This document shows positions 8,663 to 15,266 of a stretch of DNA of 39,344 nucleotides, piece after piece. This DNA comes from Aquimarina latercula DSM 2041 (lineage in GTDB: Bacteria > Bacteroidota > Bacteroidia > Flavobacteriales > Flavobacteriaceae): contig NZ_AUMK01000022.1 of assembly GCF_000430645.1 (NCBI RefSeq), positions 1-39,344 on the forward strand, written 5' to 3'. The number at the start of each line of letters is the position of its first letter. Position 1 is the stretch's first letter. Below the pieces are notes generated by a model. It did not search any database, was not told the DNA's origin, and saw nothing but the letters and a program-made list of their open reading frames with translations. The position numbers were made by a program, and so were the translations under genes.

Positions 8663-9154
8663 ATGCCAAATGATATCATCAAAAAGTTAAATGCCGTTAG
8701 CAAAAGCATAGACCGCATGCCCTCACGGGCTGCGGTAATTGCAGTGAATTTTAGCAAGGAACGCTTTGTTAGAAAAAATTGGGTGGATAGCTCCCGCAAG
8801 CCTTGGAAAAAAAGACAAAATGAGCGCGCCAGAGGTAGCCTAATGAACAGAACTGGACGCCTAAAACGCTCCATTCGTAAAATCAGCGTAGGGAAAGAAC
8901 ATATTATCATTGGAACCGATGTACCCTTCGCAGAACTGCACAATGAAGGGGGCACGGTTGAAAAGACGGTAACGGTTCGCGAGCATAGTAGAAAGATTAC
9001 CAGGGGGCGCAAAGGCGGAAATACAACCGTAAGCAGTCACTCCCGAAAAATGAACCTTTCCATGCCACAACGACAATTTATAGGAGAATCCGGGGTATTG
9101 CTCCGACGAGTGGAGAGAATGATTGAAAGAGAATTTAAAAACGCACTGAAATGA
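8663..9154 (+). CDS. Virion morphogenesis protein (Mu gpG-like)
   Basis: A 163-residue basic protein. Family features are visible in order: RFVRKNWVDSSRKPWKKR (about 33-50), a GSLMNRTGRLKRSI segment (about 58-71), VPFAELHNEGG (about 87-97) and MPQRQFIGESG near the C-terminus. These are the conserved points of the phage virion morphogenesis/gpG family, which acts in head completion and head-tail joining. I chose ATG 8663, seven bases after the tape measure stop; an earlier frame opening at 8609 would overlap that gene. Its end overlaps the next gene by four bases. Confidence 0.85.
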   Translation: MPNDIIKKLNAVSKSIDRMPSRAAVIAVNFSKERFVRKNWVDSSRKPWKKRQNERARGSLMNRTGRLKRSIRKISVGKEHIIIGTDVPFAELHNEGGTVEKTVTVREHSRKITRGRKGGNTTVSSHSRKMNLSMPQRQFIGESGVLLRRVERMIEREFKNALK

Positions 9155-9657
9155 AAGAATTATATACTACAATTATCGAACGCCTTACCAGCGAAGCAGC
9201 AGCACAAACCTATCGAAATGCAGGAATACCCGCATTAAAACACATTGATTTGTATAGAGGTCAATATTTTAATCCCGAAGCCTTTGAAACTTTTCGACTA
9301 CCAGGATTATTATTTGAGTTTACCGTAGCCTATCAGGGAACTACAGGCGTTGCCAGTATTACACTACATCTAATGTACGAACAGGGGCGCGATACCAGTA
9401 GCATCAGTCAATCCAGAGACAAAGCCCTGCAATTATTTGATTTTGTAAAGGTAACCCATCAGCTTATAGAGGAACTGGAAAGCCCCAATACAGGAAAACT
9501 GGAACTTATTAGTGAGGAACTACTACGGGATGATGCGGTAGTAAGTGTGTATCTATTGAGTTATCAGGCTCCGTACTATGGAAGAAATAAGGAAAAATAC
9601 CAATACGCCCAGGGAGAGGATGTAAATATCACCGGGCGTATTAGAGAATTCTTTTGA
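9151..9657 (+). CDS. Small tail/connector protein, last gene of rightward late unit
   Basis: A 168-residue protein (MKELYTTIIERLTSEAAAQ) of mixed helix and strand. No clear family was recognised. Its size, its place directly after gpG and its ATGA overlap with that gene suggest a head-tail or tail-completion protein. Its stop (TGA 9655-9657) abuts the stop of the convergent gene 9658-9855 with no bases between. Confidence 0.6.
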   Translation: MKELYTTIIERLTSEAAAQTYRNAGIPALKHIDLYRGQYFNPEAFETFRLPGLLFEFTVAYQGTTGVASITLHLMYEQGRDTSSISQSRDKALQLFDFVKVTHQLIEELESPNTGKLELISEELLRDDAVVSVYLLSYQAPYYGRNKEKYQYAQGEDVNITGRIREFF

Positions 9658-9855
9658 TTAGAACTGGTTGTGTTCCATCTTGGCAAAAAAACCAGCTTCA
9701 AACATCTTATGGTATAAATCCATATAACTATCCGCTTCCACTTCCTTGACGGGGATGATCTTTCCTTTTGGGGGAATGTTGTAGTGTTCCACCTTGTTTA
9801 ACATGCCTACCCATTTGGTGTTGTTCTTTTCAATATCAATGCTGTAATGTACCAT
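9658..9855 (-). CDS. Small hypothetical phage protein (65 aa)
   Basis: A 65-residue protein (MVHYSIDIEKNNTKWVGMLN). No family was recognised; there is no signal peptide or membrane segment. It lies downstream of the early terminator, so it is cut off from the early operon, but it has its own consensus promoter at 9873-9902. It is fully antisense to the end of the late transcript, which should stop at 9889-9930. The isolated promoter suggests expression at a time of its own. Confidence 0.6.
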   Translation of the reverse strand: MVHYSIDIEKNNTKWVGMLNKVEHYNIPPKGKIIPVKEVEADSYMDLYHKMFEAGFFAKMEHNQF

Positions 9856-9872
9856 ATCGTTTAATTTTTTAT

Positions 9873-9902
9873 CAAATGTAAGTTGTACAAAAATGCCTTC
9901 AA
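9873..9902 (-). promoter_or_regulatory. Bacteroidetes-type promoter TTG-N19-TACATTTG
   Basis: Read leftward, TTG (plus-strand CAA 9900-9902), 19 bases, then TACATTTG (plus-strand 9873-9880) match the consensus exactly. The box lies 17 bases before the ATG of the 65-residue gene. The -33 part lies inside the terminator hairpin. Confidence 0.65.
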
Positions 9903-9930
9903 TGTGGAAAACCGTAATGAAGGCATTTTT
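9889..9930. terminator. Bidirectional rho-independent terminator
   Basis: Perfect 13-base arms AAAAATGCCTTCA (9889-9901) and TGAAGGCATTTTT (9918-9930) with a 16-base loop. T runs follow the stem on both strands. It ends the leftward early operon after 9965 and the rightward late transcript, which first crosses the 65-residue gene in antisense. Confidence 0.85.
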
Positions 9931-9964
9931 TTAATATTTATTTGTCTGGTATACTTTTATAAGT

Positions 9965-10486
9965 TTATTCTTTTTCTGCTCTCAAACTGACTATTAACAG
10001 TTCTTCGTCCCTAATCTCATCATTCCAAACTAGACGATTGACAGAGCTAACGGTACGATGCGTCGAATACCAGCCGTTTTGATCTTCATATTTAAATTTG
10101 ATGATATCGCCTTCCTGGATGTCATCTTCAATCGTAAAAAGTTCATAGGTACGACGGTTAGAAGTAAGCTCCATCCAGTCCACGATATTTACCTCCTTAC
10201 TGATGATTTTTGGTTTTACCGCAGGTAACCATTCGAAGCCTTCATCAGGAATGTGAGCGTATTTTTTGGAGGAATAAAAAGGCTGACAAAGCTCTCTTTG
10301 GTTGTGCACATCAGGAGTGAGCGTTAAATAATAGTCTTTTGTAATTAAATCCTCGGTAAGCCCTGGTATTTTTACCCCCTGTTTTAATACACGTCCGTCG
10401 CCTTTGCGTGGTTCGTAAGTCAATGTAAATGGTACATTGTCATTGGTTAAGCTCTCTTTGGCGTACTGTAAAAATTCTTGTTGCAT
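9965..10486 (-). CDS. Hypothetical early phage protein (173 aa)
   Basis: A 173-residue protein (MQQEFLQYAKESLTNDNVPF). The C-terminal part has DDIQEGDIIKFKYEDQ followed by a TVSSVNRLVW strand pattern. This faintly recalls PUA/ASCH-type or DUF3850-type small beta-barrels, which bind nucleic acid. That resemblance is weak and no function is assigned. It is the last gene of the leftward early operon before the terminator. Confidence 0.65.
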   Translation of the reverse strand: MQQEFLQYAKESLTNDNVPFTLTYEPRKGDGRVLKQGVKIPGLTEDLITKDYYLTLTPDVHNQRELCQPFYSSKKYAHIPDEGFEWLPAVKPKIISKEVNIVDWMELTSNRRTYELFTIEDDIQEGDIIKFKYEDQNGWYSTHRTVSSVNRLVWNDEIRDEELLIVSLRAEKE

Positions 10487-10536
10487 AATTAAATGGTTTT
10501 TAAAAGTGATTTATTTGGTCTTGTTTTTGATTTCTT

Positions 10537-10713
10537 TCAACGTGGTTTTGGGTATTCTTTTATGTATTGGCAATGTGATTCATAGGCTTTCAGTTTTTCG
10601 AAATTCCTTACCGATAGCACATAAATTTCAATTACCTTTCCTTTTTGATGTTCTTTATATTGCAGTTTCAATCGGAAAGGCACTAATTTCCTGGTAAGGT
10701 CTCTTAACTTCAT
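10537..10713 (-). CDS. Small basic hypothetical protein (58 aa)
   Basis: Opens with ATG at 10713 (MKLRDLTRKLVPFRLKLQYK) and ends TGA 10537-10539. It fills the gap between two early genes on the same strand, 11 bases after the DUF2786 gene's stop. It is rich in K and R and has a strand-turn-helix look (KGKVIEIYVLSVRNFEKLKA). No family was recognised. Support is the start, tight spacing and protein-like composition. Confidence 0.55.
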   Translation of the reverse strand: MKLRDLTRKLVPFRLKLQYKEHQKGKVIEIYVLSVRNFEKLKAYESHCQYIKEYPKPR

Positions 10714-10724
10714 AAGTCCCTGAT

Positions 10725-11330
10725 TTATTGATTTAAATACAATCCTGTGGTTACCTGAGTATGATAGCTACCGCCTTCAATGGATTGTAGTTTTTGCAGG
10801 TCCTGCATTTTCTTTTTGCTCATTTCATCATGTGAAACTTTGGTAAGATCACCTGTTACATACAATTTACTGGCGATGGCATATTGACCAAAGAACAAGT
10901 CCTGAAGCTGCTCACGTCGCTCGTTTCTGGTTTTAGCAGAACGACACTTATTAACAAGCGGTGTACAATGGATTTTAAATTGCGCTTTCATATGCCTTCT
11001 AAAGTATTCGTATGCAGTAGAAAAGGTCACATAATCTAAATACTCAAAGCTGATCACAATCTCACGAACGCCATACGTATCTTTATAAAGCTTGGTTTCC
11101 ATTCCTGGGAACAAACAACGGACCAACTGATAACACAACATCAGCTCTAAGCGGTTACCGTATTTAAAACGGTATTCCTTTTTGCGGATATTTTCAATTT
11201 GAGCCCCGTTTAAATTGTGTTTTTTAAGCAGTCGTTCCAGTGCTTTTTGTGCTGCTTTTTGCTCTCCATCAACGCCACGTTGTACTAGTTCGTACACTTT
11301 GGCAATTTTGTTTCGGGTAGTCTCGGTCAT
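10725..11330 (-). CDS. DUF2786-type protein
   Basis: A 201-residue protein. The N-terminal helix pair (KVYELVQRGVDGEQKAAQKA, then LERLLKKHNL) is the DUF2786 pattern, in which a short repeat holds tightly packed E, A and L. The middle (ELMLCYQLVRCLFPG, then VTFSTAYEYFRRHMKAQF) matches the usual C-terminal partner region. Such proteins are common in phages and mobile elements and their role is unknown. It lies two bases after the winged-helix gene in the early operon. Confidence 0.7.
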   Translation of the reverse strand: MTETTRNKIAKVYELVQRGVDGEQKAAQKALERLLKKHNLNGAQIENIRKKEYRFKYGNRLELMLCYQLVRCLFPGMETKLYKDTYGVREIVISFEYLDYVTFSTAYEYFRRHMKAQFKIHCTPLVNKCRSAKTRNERREQLQDLFFGQYAIASKLYVTGDLTKVSHDEMSKKKMQDLQKLQSIEGGSYHTQVTTGLYLNQ

Positions 11331-11332
11331 AG

Positions 11333-11530
11333 CTATAGTTTTACAACTCTATCGATCCAATACTCCCCCTGGTTCTCATCGGTAAATATGCCCGCTTCCT
11401 CCATCTGCTTCATCAATTTATACGCCCGATTATAGCCTAGTTTATATTTTAGTTGCAGGATCGAGGATCGTATAAAGCCCTGCTGTTTGGCATAGGCAAT
11501 TACCTCTGGTAATAACTTGTCTTGATTCAT
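11333..11530 (-). CDS. Stand-alone FtsK-gamma-like winged-helix protein
   Basis: A 65-residue protein. It follows the FtsK gamma domain almost end to end: LLPEVIAYAKQQGFIRSS, then LQLKYKLGYNRAYKLMKQ and MEEAGIF. In FtsK this domain reads the polar KOPS sites and activates XerD. Here there is no motor domain, so it is probably a small DNA-binding protein for control or for reading chromosome polarity. It is packed tightly between two early genes. Confidence 0.75.
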   Translation of the reverse strand: MNQDKLLPEVIAYAKQQGFIRSSILQLKYKLGYNRAYKLMKQMEEAGIFTDENQGEYWIDRVVKL

Positions 11531-11534
11531 AGTG

Positions 11535-12161
11535 TTATGGTTTTGATTTTAATTGCTCTTTTGCTTGGTCCACCCGTTTCTGGGCTTCGTGTAATTCGTG
11601 TTGTTTCTGCTGAAAATCTAAGGCTTTTTTTAACTCTCGTCCAGCTTGTTTTCTGGTTTCCATCGAGCGTGGAGCACTGGCAAAAGCACTTTTGTGCTGT
11701 ACACTCTGACTATAACTTTGTTCATACGCAGCCGTTAATCGTTCCTCGTAGTATTGCTTGAACCAACGCATTACCGTAGGTATGGAAATACGTAAAATAT
11801 CCCCGTACTCCCCATATTTTGCATTCTTAAAAATCAGGTTAATTTCTGCCAGATTTAAACTGCGATACGTATCCATAATCGCAAAAGCAATCTGATCAAT
11901 TTGATTCGCTTTCAGTCCTGATTTTAGCTGTAGAGACACGTTTAAATCCAACAACCAATGTTTTAAATAGCCCATGAGCTGACCCTCGCCAAATCTTTTG
12001 GACAAAACACTCAATTTTGGAGCGTCTGAGTTCATTGCCAGTGCTACCGTATGCTTTTTACGATACCATACCAAGCATTTTGTAGGACTATAGTCCGTTA
12101 ACAACTGATTGTAACTCATCGTCGTGATATCCCCCGTAGGTTTCATTATTTCTTTTGACAT
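11535..12161 (-). CDS. Hypothetical early phage protein with C-terminal coiled coil (DUF6633-like)
   Basis: A 208-residue protein. The middle has the stretch AEINLIFKNAKYGEYGDILR followed by ISIPTVMRWFKQYYEER. I recall this pattern from unassigned proteins of Bacteroidetes phages and conjugative elements, annotated as DUF6633. Residues 165-208 are a charged helix rich in Q, K and E. The frame opened at 12161 overlaps the previous gene by 74 bases; a start at Met15 (12119) would cut the overlap to 32. A replication or helper role is guessed from context only. Confidence 0.65.
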   Translation of the reverse strand: MSKEIMKPTGDITTMSYNQLLTDYSPTKCLVWYRKKHTVALAMNSDAPKLSVLSKRFGEGQLMGYLKHWLLDLNVSLQLKSGLKANQIDQIAFAIMDTYRSLNLAEINLIFKNAKYGEYGDILRISIPTVMRWFKQYYEERLTAAYEQSYSQSVQHKSAFASAPRSMETRKQAGRELKKALDFQQKQHELHEAQKRVDQAKEQLKSKP

Positions 12162-12642
12162 TTTGCACGATCTTATTAATTTGACTGTATATGTATTTGA
12201 TATCTGTATTTTGCTTGTGGAAATCGTCCATATGATCCCAGTTATGAAGAATTGCCTTCCATAGTTCCAAGGCTTGCTCCGGGTTCACACTGATTTTTTC
12301 TAAGTAGGTCATGATTCGCTTCAGGTTGGCTCCGTCCACCTTAGTGAAATTTGGCTCTACATCCATAAAACCACGGTAAAAATCAAACCAAACCGCAGTA
12401 TATTGACCATACATACTGACATTTTTTTCAATCACGGTATAGTTTACCTTGCCTTTTTTCTCCAATACAAAGCGCGTGAGCTCTTTTTCGGTTAGTGGAA
12501 TGATACGACCAATATTTAACAGGTGAACAGGGGCTAACTTTCCTTTTTTTACCACTTCAAAACGCTTAAAATTGCCGTTTTGATAGGTCAATTTTACAAC
12601 CGTTCCGATCACTACGATATGTGCCTGATAATGGGTGGTCAT
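12088..12642 (-). CDS. Hypothetical early phage protein (184 aa)
   Basis: A 184-residue protein (MTTHYQAHIVVIGTVVKLTY). It has a strand-rich N-terminus (residues 5-45) and a helical C-terminus. No family was recognised. The ATG directly abuts the stop of the 51-residue gene before it, and its end overlaps the next gene, so it is part of one packed operon. Confidence 0.65.
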   Translation of the reverse strand: MTTHYQAHIVVIGTVVKLTYQNGNFKRFEVVKKGKLAPVHLLNIGRIIPLTEKELTRFVLEKKGKVNYTVIEKNVSMYGQYTAVWFDFYRGFMDVEPNFTKVDGANLKRIMTYLEKISVNPEQALELWKAILHNWDHMDDFHKQNTDIKYIYSQINKIVQNVKRNNETYGGYHDDELQSVVNGL

Positions 12643-12798
12643 TTAGCTGTTGATTTTTACTGTTATAGTGATGTTATCTGGATATACAATAGTATAATCT
12701 TGGCGTAAAGCGCGGTAGAAACATTCCTTTAAGCGCATTTGATCATAGGTAAGCCCGTAATGGGACTCATTATCTGTATATATCTTATATGTTCTCAT
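12643..12798 (-). CDS. Small hypothetical protein (51 aa)
   Basis: Opens at ATG 12798, overlapping the stop of the preceding gene (ATGA), and ends TAA 12643-12645, next to the ATG of the following gene. The product (MRTYKIYTDNESHYGLTYDQ) looks like a small alpha/beta fold. No family was recognised. Exact coupling on both sides argues that it is real. Confidence 0.6.
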   Translation of the reverse strand: MRTYKIYTDNESHYGLTYDQMRLKECFYRALRQDYTIVYPDNITITVKINS

Positions 12799-13022
12799 TC
12801 AAATAGCCTTGTTTGGGATGCGTCTATATCCAATAGCTTTTTTAATTCTCGCTTTGCAGGGATGCCCAAATACTCATCAAAGGTGCGCTTACTAATGAAA
12901 TACTGCGCCTTTACATGCAACTCATATATTTGAGTATTGCTCAACCCAATTTGTTGATACTCCTTGGTGAGTTCCTGAATTTCTATAATTCGGCGATAGT
13001 AATTTTTTCTATTGTAAGCCAT
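12795..13022 (-). CDS. Small helical hypothetical protein (75 aa)
   Basis: A 75-residue, basic, helical protein (MAYNRKNYYRRIIEIQELTK). The part near residues 28-55 (LSNTQIYELHVKAQYFISKR, then TFDEYLG) has a turn between helices that could be a DNA-binding HTH. This is suggestive only. It overlaps the next gene by ATGA. Confidence 0.6.
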   Translation of the reverse strand: MAYNRKNYYRRIIEIQELTKEYQQIGLSNTQIYELHVKAQYFISKRTFDEYLGIPAKRELKKLLDIDASQTRLFE

Positions 13023-13030
13023 GTATACTA

Positions 13031-13333
13031 CTAGTTATTAGATAGGTTTGGCAAGTTCCTTTTATGTGCCCACGCCTTAGTGCCTACTTTATTTGCAGAA
13101 TTGTTATAATTGAACTCCAAGGCACGGAATTGTTTCACCAGTTCCTCCAATTCCTCTAAAGTGTACAGGTTTAGTGACTTTTTGTAAATGGTATTGTGAA
13201 GCATAAACCTGTTAAACTTCTCCCAGTCATTGGTATCATGTATTCCGGTTCTGGTGGCAATGGTGAGGACCTGACTACGCAGTTTTTTCTTTGCCAATAG
13301 TAGTTCCGTGTCTTGTTTTGCAATTCTTTTCAT
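13031..13333 (-). CDS. Hypothetical early phage protein (100 aa)
   Basis: I chose ATG 13333 (MKRIAKQDTELLLAKKKLRS). The longer frame to 13399 would run through a perfect hairpin (13349-13382) and is less likely. The product is helical and basic, with an ARTGIHD-like turn and LYTLEELEELVKQFRALEF in the middle. No family was recognised. It starts the second half of the early operon after a long gap. Confidence 0.6.
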   Translation of the reverse strand: MKRIAKQDTELLLAKKKLRSQVLTIATRTGIHDTNDWEKFNRFMLHNTIYKKSLNLYTLEELEELVKQFRALEFNYNNSANKVGTKAWAHKRNLPNLSNN

Positions 13334-13348
13334 AATCAAAAGCTTTAA

Positions 13349-13382
13349 AAACCAAGGCTCTAACCCCTTAAAGCCTTGGTTT
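13349..13382 (-). terminator. Hairpin in early operon leader, possible attenuator
   Basis: Perfect 11-base arms, plus-strand AAACCAAGGCT (13349-13359) and AGCCTTGGTTT (13372-13382), with a 12-base loop. Read leftward it ends in five T. It lies 15 bases before the 13333 start, so it may thin out transcription between the two halves of the early operon. Confidence 0.5.
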
Positions 13383-13387
13383 AATGA

Positions 13388-13574
13388 GAGTGAACACATG
13401 CGTAACGACTAAACTACTCGCATTGGCTGCGGCTTTAACTGATAAACACCACATTCACCGTATGATTTAACGAGGGCATTCTTCAAAACCCCGAACAGTT
13501 CAGCATAGGAACTTCAGTCCCAGTTCACTCAAAATATGTTTTCGTTTCCTTTCCATCCTCGAAATGGAATGCCC
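13388..13574 (-). ncRNA. Candidate structured RNA or leader between early genes
   Basis: Between 13334 and 13596 no frame longer than about 28 codons was found leftward, unlike the rest of this packed operon. Two long-range inverted repeats cross each other: GAGTGAAC (13388-13395) with GTTCACTC (13523-13530), and GGGCATTC (13474-13481) with GAATGCCC (13567-13574). Together they would make a pseudoknot or two alternative folds. A local stem ATGCG/CGCAT lies inside. The strand is inferred from the operon. Confidence 0.4.
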
Positions 13575-13596
13575 GCCAACCACCGGGGTAAGGATA

Positions 13597-13791
13597 TTAG
13601 TATAATTCTGTTTGAATACTGTAACCGAATGATTGCTCTAATTCGGTTACATAGTTGTTTGCTAAGGGCTTGTCCCACTCGCAATAGATCGTTTTTAACG
13701 GAGCACTGTAGCGAATTCCTTGTTTTTTAATGCATCGGTGCAAATAATAGCGTCGGTTTTTCCGCTTGTTAGCTTGCTTAAAATCCATCAA
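13597..13791 (-). CDS. Small basic hypothetical protein (64 aa)
   Basis: A 64-residue protein (MMDFKQANKRKNRRYYLHRC). It may start at the second Met (13788). The N-terminal half is strongly basic, suggesting nucleic-acid contact. No family was recognised. It overlaps the previous gene by up to 14 bases and is followed by the gene-free stretch 13334-13596. Confidence 0.55.
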   Translation of the reverse strand: MMDFKQANKRKNRRYYLHRCIKKQGIRYSAPLKTIYCEWDKPLANNYVTELEQSFGYSIQTELY

Positions 13792-13990
13792 CCAGCGTTT
13801 TAAACTCCTTTTTTAAATACAGTTTATACAGTCTTTGAATGCTCTCTAAATCAAAAGTGACCATTACAAAAAGCAATCCCAGAACAGCAAGAGAAACCAC
13901 AAAAACTACAAAGGCTATAACCTTTATAACAAACCATGGAGACAATAATAGATAGCCCGTAATTCTTAAAATAAAGTGTACCGCTCTCAT
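13778..13990 (-). CDS. Small membrane protein (70 aa)
   Basis: I chose ATG 13990 (MRAVHFILRITGYLLLSPWF), three bases after the previous stop, over a longer frame that reaches into that gene. The region from about residue 8 to 45 is almost all hydrophobic and can form two membrane spans, followed by a basic helical tail. A holin-like or other small inner-membrane role is possible, but the early operon is an odd place for lysis. Confidence 0.55.
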   Translation of the reverse strand: MRAVHFILRITGYLLLSPWFVIKVIAFVVFVVSLAVLGLLFVMVTFDLESIQRLYKLYLKKEFKTLVDGF

Positions 13991-13991
13991 A

Positions 13992-14195
13992 TTATGGTGT
14001 TTCAGTTTTTTGTAATTCTTCCAGAATGGACAGGTAGTAGATCGTACTACCATAGAATTGGATCATACGCTCTTGCATAAGTGGGTCGAGTTCTAGATTT
14101 TTCTTTATTTTATCTATGGCACGGGAACAATCCTGTTTTAGTTCGTTAATACCTGTTAATGTAAATTTTACTTTCATTTCACTTGTATCATCCAT
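13992..14195 (-). CDS. Small hypothetical protein (67 aa)
   Basis: A 67-residue, mostly helical protein (MDDTSEMKVKFTLTGINELK). No family was recognised. Spacing to both neighbours is one to two bases, as expected in a coupled early operon. Confidence 0.55.
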   Translation of the reverse strand: MDDTSEMKVKFTLTGINELKQDCSRAIDKIKKNLELDPLMQERMIQFYGSTIYYLSILEELQKTETP

Positions 14196-14197
14196 AA

Positions 14198-14566
14198 TTA
14201 ATCCTTTAGTGGGTTTTTAAATTTGATTTGCATGTTTCTGCCTGTGAGTTCATAAATAAGCGCATTCATAGACTCGTACTGGCTGTATTTTCGTAGTCTG
14301 TGCATGTCTGTAATAGCGTCTAGTTTTACCAAACATTTATGAAGTGTTACATCGGCATATCGCTGGACCTCTATAAATCCTTTTTTGGTAGTGTTTCCGT
14401 GGATAGGGTCCAGGCTCTCCACAAAATCGGTTACCCATTGTGTTAGATTTCGTTCTATCTGCTTGTATAGTAAGTAACTACTTGCTGCGTTTCCATTGGC
14501 TGGGCGAAGACCTGCATTTACTACAAGCTTATTCAATCGACAGGCATTATCTAGTATACTCCCCAT
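14198..14566 (-). CDS. Hypothetical early phage protein (122 aa)
   Basis: A 122-residue helical protein (MGSILDNACRLNKLVVNAGL). No family was recognised. It lies one base after the DUF3164 gene and two before the next gene. In Mu the matching segment holds small semi-essential early genes. Confidence 0.6.
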   Translation of the reverse strand: MGSILDNACRLNKLVVNAGLRPANGNAASSYLLYKQIERNLTQWVTDFVESLDPIHGNTTKKGFIEVQRYADVTLHKCLVKLDAITDMHRLRKYSQYESMNALIYELTGRNMQIKFKNPLKD

Positions 14567-14567
14567 A

Positions 14568-15266
14568 TTATATGCTTGAAAAGTTTAACAAAATGCTCTC
14601 CCATTTCCCTTCGCTGTTCTTCTGATCAAAATAATAGCCAAATCCGCGAAGTACTACCTGATAACTCTCTTTAAGCAAGCGTAAGCCTTCCTTCCAACGT
14701 GGATCGTTGTAATTATCTTCACAACTTAATAGGGTCATGACCTTCTGATACTCCAGATCACCTGCTTGGTTCTTCTCTAGAAATGCCATCATCACGTTAA
14801 ATTCCTTTTCAGCACGCTTTTTAACCGTATCATGTAAGAAATCTTTTAACAACTCTACCGCCTTATTGCTACGCTCATCCCATGTAGGTTGGGTATCGCG
14901 AGTACGTCTGATACGATAGAGATCGTCCTTACTTTTGATCTGAAAACCACCTTTGCTATTGCTTCTAATACCACCATATTCGGCAAGATCGGTAGCCTGT
15001 GAGTCCATTTCTAACTGTACTTTTTCCTTAAACTGCTTTAAAACTTCTTGTAGTTCCTGAGCTTCCTTAATAAGGGTGATCACTTTTTCATGGCGTTTTT
15101 CTTCATACGCCTTACGCTTGCGCTGTTGTGCAGCCTTTTCTTTGGTTTCTGCCTTTTCCAAGGCTTCCCGCAACTGACTTGCAGATACATTCCCCAAATC
15201 AAGCACACCAACCGCAGGAGGTACAACTGTAGGGTCGTGTACCTCGATTTCGTTTACATCTTTCAT
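14568..15266 (-). CDS. DUF3164 protein
   Basis: A 232-residue protein. It has a charged coiled-coil N-terminal half (KAETKEKAAQQRKRKAYEEK), the GGFQIKSKDDLYRIRRTR segment and a C-terminal helix pair (EGLRLLKESYQVVLRGFGYY). I recognise this as DUF3164, a family typical of Mu-like early regions. Function is unknown. Its ATG overlaps the MuB stop (ATGA), so it is coupled to the transposition genes. Confidence 0.8.
   Translation of the reverse strand: MKDVNEIEVHDPTVVPPAVGVLDLGNVSASQLREALEKAETKEKAAQQRKRKAYEEKRHEKVITLIKEAQELQEVLKQFKEKVQLEMDSQATDLAEYGGIRSNSKGGFQIKSKDDLYRIRRTRDTQPTWDERSNKAVELLKDFLHDTVKKRAEKEFNVMMAFLEKNQAGDLEYQKVMTLLSCEDNYNDPRWKEGLRLLKESYQVVLRGFGYYFDQKNSEGKWESILLNFSSI

Noticed and set aside
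7713..8669. 318-codon leftward frame over the tape measure gene
   Set aside because: It lies antisense in a well-supported gene, is rich in S, C and F as shadow frames are, and shows no family pattern.
10437..10697. 86-codon rightward frame
   Set aside because: Antisense to two early genes; the leftward 58-codon gene explains this stretch better.
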